Source of the DNA: Sulfurimonas sp.
Lineage (GTDB): Bacteria; Campylobacterota; Campylobacteria; Campylobacterales; Sulfurimonadaceae
NCBI GenBank assembly: GCA_012963655.1
Contig: DTVI01000281.1
Coordinates: 1 to 16,521, forward strand
DNA: 16,521 nucleotides
Direction of reading: 5' to 3'
Numbering within the stretch: position 1 is the stretch's first letter; each line of letters opens with the position of its first letter. This document shows positions 1 through 7,262 of this stretch, piece by piece. A model generated the notes under the pieces. That model was not told the DNA's origin. It did no database searches and worked only from the letters and a program-made list of their open reading frames with translations. Made by a program: the position numbers and the translations under genes.

Positions 1-1
1 T

Positions 2-778
2 CCTGATATTTCTATCTCCTTACGCATTAACCCTGAATATTCTGAGTCTCCTGTTGATTTGTATAATCCTTGTGGTTTATATTCAAGATTAGGTACAACA
101 AAGAAAAACTTCATTGAAGGTGTCTTACCGTTTATTGAGGGACTTAATTTTCATGCGCTTTGCGAGCAAGATATATCAGCTTTAGAAGGGGTTCTAAAAG
201 CCTTCGAAAAGAACTTTGGAAAGTATATTTCCAAGATGAAATATATTAACTTTGGGGGAGGTCATCATATCACGAAGAAAGGTTATGATGTAAATAAGCT
301 TATACAAGTTATTAAGGACTTCCGTGCTCGCCATAATAATGTCATGGTGTATTTAGAACCAGGTGAAGCTGTGGGTTGGGAAACAGGTGTTTTGGTGTCT
401 ACTGTGCTTGATATTGTTGATAATGGCATGGAAATAGCAATACTAGACACCTCTGCAGAAGCGCATATGCCTGATACCCTTGCTATGCCTTATAGGGCTG
501 AAGTTAGGGGAACTTCAAAGGCTAAGGAAAAAGCTTATACCTATAAGCTAGCAGGAAACACTTGTTTAGCAGGGGATATTATGGGAGATTATTCTTTTGA
601 TAAGAGACTTGAAGTAGGGGACAAGATTATTTTTGAAGACCAAATCCATTATACCTTTGTAAAAAACACCACTTTTAATGGGATAAAGCTTCCTTCCTTA
701 GCACTATTGTCTAAGGAAGGGGACTTAACTCTTATAAAAGAGTTTGGTTTTGAAGATTATAAGATGCGACTTTCTTAA
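2..778 (+). CDS. nspC: Carboxynorspermidine/carboxyspermidine decarboxylase, 5'-truncated by window edge
   Basis: PLP-dependent fold-III decarboxylase that converts carboxy(nor)spermidine to (nor)spermidine in the aspartate-semialdehyde polyamine route. The reading frame is open from base 2, so the first complete codons (PDISISLRINPEYSE) lie before any usable start; about 258 residues are seen and the N-terminal third, with the PLP lysine, is off the window. Visible family motifs are LYNPCG followed by SRLG, the glycine-rich GGGHH phosphate-binding turn, EPGEAVGW, DTSAEAHMPD, the AGNTCLAGD active-site segment and HYTFVKNTTFNG near the C-terminus. These are characteristic of NspC rather than of DAP or ornithine decarboxylases. 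The stop codon TAA (776-778) overlaps the stop of the convergent kinase gene within the palindrome TTAA, with no room for a separate terminator. Family assignment is firm; the exact substrate (spermidine versus norspermidine type) cannot be read from the sequence. Confidence 0.93.
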   Translation, partial: PDISISLRINPEYSESPVDLYNPCGLYSRLGTTKKNFIEGVLPFIEGLNFHALCEQDISALEGVLKAFEKNFGKYISKMKYINFGGGHHITKKGYDVNKLIQVIKDFRARHNNVMVYLEPGEAVGWETGVLVSTVLDIVDNGMEIAILDTSAEAHMPDTLAMPYRAEVRGTSKAKEKAYTYKLAGNTCLAGDIMGDYSFDKRLEVGDKIIFEDQIHYTFVKNTTFNGIKLPSLALLSKEGDLTLIKEFGFEDYKMRLS

Positions 779-2373
779 TTAATTTTGCAAGGTATTTTAA
801 GAATAAATTTTGCACCTTGGGTATAGTTTTTATCTAATCTAATCAAGCCTTTTAATTGTTGATTGACAAGATTATAAGTGATATTAAGACCTAAACCTGT
901 TCCCCCCTTGTTTCTCTTAGTCGTAACAAAAGGCTCGAATATTTTTTTAGAGACAGTAGGGTCTACCCCTTTTCCATTATCAGAAAAAATTATTTCAACA
1001 CTTTTTTCTTTATGTATAGTTTTAAGAATAATTTCACCTTCTTGTTCATAATCAAAAGCATGAAGTAAAGAGTTTTGTAACATGTTTACAATAATTTGAG
1101 AGATGGCGCCTGGATAGGAGTGCATGTTTATCTGTGTGGAATCAAGTTCTAAGATAAGATTAATAGGACGGTGCCTAAGCTCGTTTTTAAAGGTTGAGAT
1201 GACTTCTTGTAGATATTTATTTAGTTCAAAGTCACGTATCTCTTCAGAACTTTGATCAACAGAAATTTTCTTGAAATTACGAACAAGAAGGGCTGCTCTA
1301 TCAAGATTTTTAATAAGGATATCATCTGCTTCGCTTATGGTTTCAAGAAAATGATCAAGATTGGATTTTGAAAGTTTGTTTTCTTCAAGAAGTTCCTTGA
1401 CTGTTTTTAACTCATTTTTAAAGATGGAAGCTGCGGTAATGGAAATTCCAAGGGGTGTATTAACCTCATGTGCCACACCTGCAACTAAGTTCCCTAGAGC
1501 AGACATCTTTTCTGATTCAACCAGTTGGGACTGAGTATTTTGAAGATTGGTTAAACTTTCTTGTAATTCACCTGTTCTATTTTGAACTCTTTCTTCAAGT
1601 TCATTAGTTAGTCTTTCTAGGTGGGTTTGATAGGTTCGTGAAATTGTCTCAGCTTCTTCACGTTCTCTCCCTCGTTGTTCAATCTTGTCAAGCATTGAGT
1701 TAAAGTCGTCATATAAATGTCCCACTTCATCTCCATACATTTTTTTTGCTCGTATGGTGTAGTTTTCACTTAATGAAATTTCTTGAGCGGTTTTAGCCAA
1801 ATTTATGATTGGTAGGGTGATATAGTTTTGCAAACGATAAATCATTAAGAATGAAAAGTTGAGAATAACAAGCATTGCTAAAAATAAATAAAAGGCATAT
1901 TCAAGCAGCTCATGAGGAATGCTTATGGTTGAAACATAAAAAACAATGGCTCCATAAAGTTGGCCATTATGGCTGACCGGAGTTGATAGCACAATTTCGT
2001 CATTAATAAAGTGAGAAAACTTTATAAAAGAGTCAACCTTGCTTTGATAGTTTTTTGCATCTTCTTTACGGTGGTAAGAAGCAAAAATATTTCCATTTTC
2101 ATCATATATAATAGCGCTGTTTATGTTAGGGATACTAGCAAGTTTATTTAAAATATCTTCGGCTCCTGCAAGATCAGAAAACAACAAAGGCGTGATGGAG
2201 TACTGAGAAATGAGACTTGCTTGTAAGGTTGATTCGTTAAGAAGTGCTTGACTGTTCTTTTGATAATTCATGACCAAGATGAAAACAGAATAAGCACTTA
2301 AAGAAAAAATTAATATAGATACAATGGCTAAAATTAGCTTTGACTTGATGGAAAAGTCGCGAAAAGGATTCAT
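775..2373 (-). CDS. Membrane sensor histidine kinase with CHASE8-like periplasmic sensor and HAMP
   Basis: Two-component sensor kinase of 532 residues. Order of parts: transmembrane helix about 13-36, periplasmic sensor about 37-155, second helix about 157-178, HAMP about 180-235, a coiled coil to about 290, HisKA with phospho-acceptor H302 in AHEVNTP, then a HATPase_c domain with N box N430/N434, G1 box DNGKG (465-469), F box IFEPF (478-482) and G2 box GGTGLGL (490-496). All catalytic boxes are intact, so it should be active. The sensor segment (LFSDLAGAEDILNKLASI, then IIYDENGNIFASY at 88-100) resembles the CHASE8 sensor of YfiN/TpbB diguanylate cyclases. The ATG overlaps the stop of the upstream micro-gene (ATGA), with AGAGGT a few bases before it inside that gene. 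No receiver domain is present; the REC-GGDEF-EAL protein two genes upstream is the obvious target. Ligand unknown. Confidence 0.92.
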   Translation of the reverse strand: MNPFRDFSIKSKLILAIVSILIFSLSAYSVFILVMNYQKNSQALLNESTLQASLISQYSITPLLFSDLAGAEDILNKLASIPNINSAIIYDENGNIFASYHRKEDAKNYQSKVDSFIKFSHFINDEIVLSTPVSHNGQLYGAIVFYVSTISIPHELLEYAFYLFLAMLVILNFSFLMIYRLQNYITLPIINLAKTAQEISLSENYTIRAKKMYGDEVGHLYDDFNSMLDKIEQRGREREEAETISRTYQTHLERLTNELEERVQNRTGELQESLTNLQNTQSQLVESEKMSALGNLVAGVAHEVNTPLGISITAASIFKNELKTVKELLEENKLSKSNLDHFLETISEADDILIKNLDRAALLVRNFKKISVDQSSEEIRDFELNKYLQEVISTFKNELRHRPINLILELDSTQINMHSYPGAISQIIVNMLQNSLLHAFDYEQEGEIILKTIHKEKSVEIIFSDNGKGVDPTVSKKIFEPFVTTKRNKGGTGLGLNITYNLVNQQLKGLIRLDKNYTQGAKFILKIPCKIN

Positions 2374-2546
2374 CTAATTACCTCTTGGGTGATACTGATG
2401 ACTTCAACTTTTTGTGGCCATTGTATAAGATGGGTGTATTTTTCTAAAAGTACGGCTTTGATTTGTGTTTCAGAAATAGCAAAAAGCTGATTTGAAAAAT
2501 AAAAAACCATGATGATAAGTAAAAATCTAGGCATCGCCATTTTCAT
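2370..2546 (-). CDS. 58-residue secreted micro-protein, truncated YfiR-like (DUF4154) N-terminus
   Basis: Short gene between the response regulator and the kinase. It encodes 58 residues: MKMAMPRFLLIIMVFYFSNQ begins a Sec-type signal peptide with a likely cut after LFA (residue 23), then ETQIKAVLLEKYTHLIQWPQ (26-45), then 13 more residues to the stop. The stretch I29-P44 resembles the start of mature YfiR-family proteins (xKAxxLxxFxxFxxWP). YfiR proteins are usually about three times longer, so this is an N-terminal remnant, an internally deleted copy or a minimal form. Its ATG overlaps the regulator's TGA and its TGA overlaps the kinase's ATG, both as ATGA, and the kinase's ribosome-binding site lies inside it; this supports real translation. 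Later in-frame ATGs (codons 3, 5, 13) are possible starts, though codon 13 would weaken the signal peptide. The YfiR link rests on one short motif plus the CHASE8 kinase next door. Confidence 0.72.
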   Translation of the reverse strand: MKMAMPRFLLIIMVFYFSNQLFAISETQIKAVLLEKYTHLIQWPQKVEVISITQEVIR

Positions 2547-4261
2547 GATAAAGGATTATTCTTCTTATTTAAATAAGGAAGGGGTTCTGATATATAATAA
2601 CCTTGTGAATACTCAATACCAAGCTCATCAACAATATCATAGATTTCTTTATCACATACAAACTCAGCAACAAGGTCTATGCCTACATTCTTAGCAAAAT
2701 AAACCATACTTTCAACCATTTTACGTGACACTGCATCTTTTAGGTTTTTGATGAAATATCCATCTATCTTGATGGAATTCAGTTTAAGGTCTAAAATATT
2801 TGCAAAGTTTTGACATTGAGCACCAAAATCATCTAAGGCAACAGAACAACCAATTTGATGTAAGGCAGAAATATTTTTTCTACTGTTTGGAATGCTGTCT
2901 AATGAATTGTTTTCTAAAATTTCTAAAATCAATCGAGAAGGTTCTATCTTATATTGTTTTAAAGTCTTTTCTACAAAAGAAGAAAAATATTCATCTTGTA
3001 AATCATGGTTAGTGATATTAATAGAAAATGAAAAATCATTATCCTTAAAAACTTGAGCACTTTTTTCTAGCATAGCATGGGTAATACTTGATAAAAGCCC
3101 TGTTTCTTCTGCCACGTTTAAAAAGACAACAGGAGAAATAACCTCATTATTTTTGAGCATACGAGCCAAACATTCATACTTTTCTATTTTCTTTGTTTTA
3201 TTATTATAAATAGGTTGGAAATAAGGAATGATTCGGTCTTCTTTAAGGGCATGTTTAATCTCTTTAAACCATTTTATATTATTGATAACATCGCGTTGAA
3301 CCTTCATGTCTTGATGATAACGTTGAACGCGATTTGAAGATATGAGACGTGCTTCTTTGATACTTAGGTCAGCCTTGTTGAAAAGATTTTCATGTTCATT
3401 TTCTACAATTGCAAAGGTAAAGGTGATGTTGAAATCAATCTCATTATGGGTAAAAGAAGAATTTTGAAACTTTTTTTGTATGGATAAAATAGTATCATCT
3501 ATTACTTCTGAAGAAGAACTCTCACAAATAAGGACAAACTCATCAATACCAATATGATAAAGTCGATTGCCTTTCTTTTCCAAGAGCTTTAAGACCCCCG
3601 CTATTTCTTTTAAAATATAATTGCCTTGCCCATAACCATATAAATCATTTATATGAGAAAAGCGGTCTACATTGAGTAAAACAAAAGAAACATTTTTCAT
3701 CTCTTTTAAGTCTTCTTGTAGTTTATGTCGGTTATAAAGGTTTGTTAGGGGATGTAAAATTATCTTTTTATATAAGGCTTCATTTTCAGAGTGTACTTGG
3801 GCTAAGTCTGCAAAGTTATGAGTAGCAAGTTTTACTGAACTATATAATTTATCTGCATTAAGTTCAGTCTTATCCTTATAATCATTTATATCATAATGAT
3901 CAATAACATATTTTTCAGGTGCCTGACCTGATTGGCCGGTACGAATAATTATGCGTAGGTGAGGATTAAGAAGTTCTTCTCGTATGTATTGGGTGAGCTC
4001 AAGGCCTGCGTGTGCTGTTTCCATAACAACATCAACAAGAGCCACAGCAAAACTGTCATCACCTTCAAGTAATTCCCGTGCTTCTTTAGCCGAATAAACA
4101 GAGGTGAAGGAAAGAGGTCTGTCACGTACACTAAGGCTTTTTAAAGCAAGCCTAGTGACATCATGAACGCCAGGATCATCATCAACAATTAAAATTTTCC
4201 ATGGTTTTCCAAGGACAATAGTTTCAGTGGTGTCTTCATTTTGAAATAAAAAGTTCTCCAT
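2543..4261 (-). CDS. Response regulator, REC-GGDEF-EAL; probable c-di-GMP phosphodiesterase
   Basis: Cytoplasmic output protein of 572 residues. The receiver domain (about 20-150) has acidic pocket D27-D29, phospho-acceptor D77, T108 and K131. The GGDEF domain (about 165-315) keeps D199 but its signature reads GIDEF (238-242) and no RxxD inhibitory site precedes it, so cyclase activity is doubtful. The EAL domain (about 335-565) reads ECL at E363 and retains the expected catalytic set: QPI (349-351), N415, E447/E450, DDFG (477-480), K498/D500 in KID, E533 and QGYY (553-556). The likely net activity is phosphorylation-controlled hydrolysis of c-di-GMP. It is first in an operon with the YfiR-like micro-gene and the CHASE8 kinase, with ATGA coupling. 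Start ATG 4261 has an AAGGAC-like element upstream. Catalytic direction is inferred from residues. Confidence 0.9.
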   Translation of the reverse strand: MENFLFQNEDTTETIVLGKPWKILIVDDDPGVHDVTRLALKSLSVRDRPLSFTSVYSAKEARELLEGDDSFAVALVDVVMETAHAGLELTQYIREELLNPHLRIIIRTGQSGQAPEKYVIDHYDINDYKDKTELNADKLYSSVKLATHNFADLAQVHSENEALYKKIILHPLTNLYNRHKLQEDLKEMKNVSFVLLNVDRFSHINDLYGYGQGNYILKEIAGVLKLLEKKGNRLYHIGIDEFVLICESSSSEVIDDTILSIQKKFQNSSFTHNEIDFNITFTFAIVENEHENLFNKADLSIKEARLISSNRVQRYHQDMKVQRDVINNIKWFKEIKHALKEDRIIPYFQPIYNNKTKKIEKYECLARMLKNNEVISPVVFLNVAEETGLLSSITHAMLEKSAQVFKDNDFSFSINITNHDLQDEYFSSFVEKTLKQYKIEPSRLILEILENNSLDSIPNSRKNISALHQIGCSVALDDFGAQCQNFANILDLKLNSIKIDGYFIKNLKDAVSRKMVESMVYFAKNVGIDLVAEFVCDKEIYDIVDELGIEYSQGYYISEPLPYLNKKNNPLS

Positions 4262-4302
4262 GTCCCATATAGTCCTTAGCTTTAAGTATTAATAATGATA
4301 CC

Positions 4303-4321
4303 TGAAAATTAGGTATAAGTG
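4303..4321. promoter_or_regulatory. Inverted repeat ATACCT-N7-AGGTAT between pdxA and the signalling operon
   Basis: The 79-base gap between the pdxA stop and the response-regulator start holds a 6+6 base inverted repeat, ATACCT and AGGTAT separated by 7 bases, at roughly these positions. It lies upstream of the leftward regulator gene, so it could be an operator there; the pdx operon is transcribed away on the same strand and also reads toward it only after pdxA, so a weak hairpin at the 3' end is another reading. The stem is too short and AU-rich to be a convincing terminator, and the whole block from tgt to the kinase could be one transcript. Confidence 0.25.
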
Positions 4322-4340
4322 AAATATATTAAGAAATTTT

Positions 4341-5273
4341 CTAATTAGAACTTTTTTTGAGGTAATGTATAGACGCTTTAATGGCATTAAGGTAAGAAAT
4401 ATGTGAAGGCTTCTTATTCTTATAGGCAATATCAAAGGCTGTTCCATGATCTACTGAGGTTCGTATAATTGGAAGGCTTAAAGAGATATTGATACTTTCT
4501 TCAAAATACAGAGCCTTTAAAGGGATAAGCCCTTGGTCATGATACATAGCAACATAATGTTGATACTCTTTACGCATAGGCTTAGTAAAGGCCGTATCAG
4601 GAACAAAAGGACCGTGGAACATTTCTATTCCTAAGAACTCATTTGCCTTAGCAATAGCTTTAACAATTTTACTTTCTTCATCTCCTAAAACCCCACCATC
4701 ACCTGCATGGGGATTTAGACCAAGAACAGCTATTTTACTTGCTTGTATGTCTTTACTCAGGTCTAATAAAAAGCTTGTGAGTTTTTTAGTTTTAATTTTT
4801 TTAGCCACTTGCTTTAAGGGAATGTGCTCTGTATATAGGGCTACATAAAGCTTATCACACCCTAGCATCATAATAGCGTCTTGCTTAAACCAATCACGAA
4901 GCATATCAGTATGCCCCTTATAATCTATGCCTGCTTCAAACCAAGCTTCTTTATGAATTGGAAGGGTTACAAGGGCACTCGCTTTTTTCTTTTCACAAAG
5001 GTTAATTGCCTTCTTAAATGACTTATAAGAGTATAAACCACTTTCTTTGCTGACCGTTCCTTCTTTAATGTCAAAATTTCCCTTAACATCAATACAATGA
5101 AAGTCTGAGGGTATACTAAGTCCTAGTTTAGAAGAGGCTTTTTTTAACATAGTCTCATTAATACAGTAAAGAGGTTTAATTAACTGAGTAACTTGTGTAT
5201 GTGCATTTAAGGCAATTTCTATACCTATACCGTTTAAGTCACCTATACTGATGGCAATAACAGGCTTTTTCAC
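4341..5273 (-). CDS. pdxA: 4-hydroxythreonine-4-phosphate dehydrogenase
   Basis: Oxidises 4-phosphohydroxy-L-threonine; the product decarboxylates to the aminoacetone phosphate that PdxJ condenses with deoxyxylulose 5-phosphate, in de novo vitamin B6 synthesis. The 310-residue protein shows the N-terminal ISIGDLNGIGIEIA (PdxA consensus GDPxGIGPEI), KGHTDML (119-125), the three expected metal-ligand histidines H150 (YTEHIPL), H189 (LNPHAGD) and H245 (YHDQGL), and RTSVDHGTAFDIA (271-283). Length is slightly below the E. coli enzyme, normal for the phylum. The start codon is GTG at 5273 and overlaps the pdxJ stop as GTGA, so it is probably translationally coupled to pdxJ; no strong separate ribosome-binding site is visible. 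PdxA and PdxJ act on consecutive steps, so the pairing supports both calls. Confidence 0.96.
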   Translation of the reverse strand: MKKPVIAISIGDLNGIGIEIALNAHTQVTQLIKPLYCINETMLKKASSKLGLSIPSDFHCIDVKGNFDIKEGTVSKESGLYSYKSFKKAINLCEKKKASALVTLPIHKEAWFEAGIDYKGHTDMLRDWFKQDAIMMLGCDKLYVALYTEHIPLKQVAKKIKTKKLTSFLLDLSKDIQASKIAVLGLNPHAGDGGVLGDEESKIVKAIAKANEFLGIEMFHGPFVPDTAFTKPMRKEYQHYVAMYHDQGLIPLKALYFEESINISLSLPIIRTSVDHGTAFDIAYKNKKPSHISYLNAIKASIHYLKKSSN

Positions 5274-6070
5274 TTTAATAAGTCTTTCATATCTATAATA
5301 GCTTGCTCTAATCCTGTAAATACAGAACGCGCGATAATACTTTGGCCGATATTAAGTTCATGTATTACTTCTATTTCTTTCATTGCATGAACATTTTGAT
5401 AATTAAGTCCATGTCCAGCCGCAACGAGAAGCCCCTTTTGATGTGCCATGTATGCTGCGTCTTTAATTTCTTCTAAAGACTTATATAAACGTTGCTTTAG
5501 CTCTGAACGAGGTAACTCAAGTTCTTTAATACTATGATGTGTTGTGCTCAAAGGGGTGTTCAGCATTGCATATATATTTGCATAGCTTCCTGTATGAAGT
5601 TCAATCATATCTATATTTAGCTTGCAAGATTTTTCAATGACTTCATTATTAGGGTCAATAAATAAAGAAACTTCTATCTCAGCAGCCTTAAGCTTATCAA
5701 CGGCCTTTTTTAGTTTATCATACTGTCCAATAACATCTAATCCACCCTCAGTTGTAACTTCTTCTCGTTTTTCAGGAACAAGGGTAGCGCGGTGAGGATT
5801 GAGCTTACAAACGATATCAATAATATCTTCATCAATTGCACACTCTAGATTAACAGGAAGGGACGAATTTAACATAATTTTTTGTGCATCTAAATCATTT
5901 ATGTGTCGACGGTCTTCTCTTAGGTGTATGGTGATTTGATCTGCGCCAGCGCGTTTACAAATACCAAGTGCATCTACAGGATCTGGATCATTAATACGTC
6001 TTGCCTCTCTTAAAACAGCAATGTGGTCAATATTAACACCTAGGTGGATCTTTCTAAGATCGTTTTGCAT
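5270..6070 (-). CDS. pdxJ: Pyridoxine 5'-phosphate synthase
   Basis: Condenses 1-deoxy-D-xylulose 5-phosphate with 3-amino-2-oxopropyl phosphate to give pyridoxine 5'-phosphate. TIM-barrel protein with GVNIDHIAVLREARR near the N-terminus, ITIHLREDRRHI, NLECA (catalytic Glu), LVPEKREE, IELHTGSYA and the C-terminal AAGHGLNYQNV with its catalytic His. The segment between HTGSYA and AAGHGLN is longer than in E. coli PdxJ, which I believe is usual for Campylobacterota. I place the start at ATG 6070 (266 residues, MQNDLRKIHLGVNID) rather than the in-frame ATG at 6094: 6070 has AAGAAGGAC with good spacing before it and gives the normal family length. It overlaps the 3' end of tgt by 17 bases and is coupled to pdxA downstream through GTGA. 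Confidence 0.95.
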   Translation of the reverse strand: MQNDLRKIHLGVNIDHIAVLREARRINDPDPVDALGICKRAGADQITIHLREDRRHINDLDAQKIMLNSSLPVNLECAIDEDIIDIVCKLNPHRATLVPEKREEVTTEGGLDVIGQYDKLKKAVDKLKAAEIEVSLFIDPNNEVIEKSCKLNIDMIELHTGSYANIYAMLNTPLSTTHHSIKELELPRSELKQRLYKSLEEIKDAAYMAHQKGLLVAAGHGLNYQNVHAMKEIEVIHELNIGQSIIARSVFTGLEQAIIDMKDLLK

Positions 6071-7167
6071 AAAAGTCCTTCTTAAATTCAGCATATCTAT
6101 CTTCTAAGATAGCTTCTCTAGCTTGTTTCATTAAATTTAAATAATAATGCAGATTGTGCAGGGTTGCTAAACGAAAGAATGTTAGCTCTTTCGCACGGTA
6201 CAGGTGGTTAAGGTATGAACGTGTATAACGCTTACAAGTAAGACATTCACATTCTTTATCAATTGGGCCTTCATCTGCTTTAAACTTAGCGCCACGTATA
6301 TTAATACGTCCAAAAGAAGTGAAAAGGGTTCCGTTTCTTGCATTACGTGTAGGCATAACACAGTCAAACATATCTACACCTCTATCAATGTTCTCGATTA
6401 AGTCTTCAGGTGTACCAACACCCATAAGATAGCGAGGCTTGTCTTCAGGCATATATTGCACTGTATGTTCTACCGTGTCATACATATCTTGATTCGCCTC
6501 TCCTACAGAAAGACCTCCAATAGCAAAACCATCATAGTCTAGAGCACATAACTCAGTGGCAGACTTAGTTCTAAAGGCCTTATCTGTTCCACCTTGAATA
6601 ATGGCAAAGATATTTTGCTCTGTACAAATACCCTTATCTTGTTGAGATCTAAAATATTGTATGGACTCTTTGGCCCAAGCTGTTGTTCTTTCTATTGATG
6701 TTTGGATGCGTTCTTGTGTGGCAGGCAGAGCAACAAGGTCATCTAAAATCATCATGATATCTGAGCCGAGGTTTGTTTGTATATCTATCACTTTCTTAGG
6801 GGTAAAGAAATGCTTACTTCCATCAATATGGCTTTTAAATTCAATACCTTTTTCACTAGGCTTAGAAATATCACTTAAAGAAAAGGCTTGAAACCCACCC
6901 GAGTCAGTTAAAAAACTTCGTGAATATGTTGTATATTTATGAAGTTTCCCCATCTTTGCAATGTTTTCATCACCAGGACGTAAGTAGGTGTGGTAAGTGT
7001 TTGCTAAGATGATTTTTGCATCTAATATCTCTTCCACATCATACAAGAGACTTAACACTCCCTCCTGTACCTACAGGCATAAAAACAGGGGTTTGTATTG
7101 TAGAATGTTTTGTTATAAGGGTTGCAGCTCTGGCTTTACCACTTTGCGCTTGAAGTTTAAAATTCAT
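6054..7167 (-). pseudogene. tgt: Queuine tRNA-ribosyltransferase, frameshifted near the 5' end
   Basis: Exchanges guanine-34 for a queuosine precursor in tRNAs with GUN anticodons. From ATG 7167 the frame reads MNFKLQAQSGKARAATLITK and continues through TPVFMPVGTGGSVKSLV to a TGA at 7041-7039 (codon 43). The rest of the enzyme continues in the +1 frame from YDVEEILDAKIILANTYHTY. That part has the general-base Asp in TDSGGFQAFS, the IQGGTD loop, the nucleophile region FDCVMPTRNARNG and a zinc site CECLTC plus His in SYLNHL, so only the reading frame is broken. Homologues typically have a few more residues at the break (SLDAxDVEE); adding 5 bases would restore about 372 residues, the family norm. 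The 334-residue downstream frame alone (from GTG 7058) lacks the first barrel strand region. A true pseudogene, a sequencing error or recoding all remain possible. Last bases overlap pdxJ. Confidence 0.88.
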
Positions 7168-7223
7168 TATCTATCTTTATATAAAAAAGTGTAATAGCTT
7201 GTGCCACTTTCTTTTTTTAAGCA

Positions 7224-7231
7224 ATTATACT
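7224..7231. promoter_or_regulatory. Overlapping divergent -10 elements between tgt and the RCK gene
   Basis: The 95-base divergent gap contains TATAAT on the minus strand (7229-7224) and TATACT on the plus strand (7226-7231), overlapping each other. The minus element would start the tgt-pdxJ-pdxA transcript about 50 bases before tgt; the plus element would start the RCK-gene transcript about 25 bases before its ATG. No clear -35 boxes are seen, which is common in Campylobacterota. Competing transcription from the two sides is a plausible consequence. Inferred from matches only. Confidence 0.4.
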
Positions 7232-7262
7232 ACAATCATAATAATTAAATAGCAGGATAGAT

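Noticed and set aside
2509..2694. 61-codon open frame on the plus strand opposite the response regulator end and the micro-gene
   Set aside because: It is antisense to two coupled genes, has no clear ribosome-binding site and no recognisable protein features; the minus-strand micro-gene with ATGA overlaps explains the region better.
1..4261. A functional link between norspermidine (nspC) and the c-di-GMP module, as in Vibrio NspS-MbaA
   Set aside because: The genes are convergent, no NspS-like binding protein or MbaA-like protein is present, and the kinase sensor looks like CHASE8. Adjacency alone is not enough.
6070..6094. Upstream ATG at 6094 as the pdxJ start
   Set aside because: It adds eight residues not typical of PdxJ, lies deeper in tgt, and the better ribosome-binding site (AAGGAC) serves ATG 6070.
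6054..7058. A 334-residue Tgt starting at GTG 7058 as a normal intact gene
   Set aside because: It lacks the conserved N-terminal segment (TPVFMPVGTGG), which is encoded just upstream in another frame; GTG 7058 lies only 2 bases after AGGAGG. A frameshifted gene is the simpler account.
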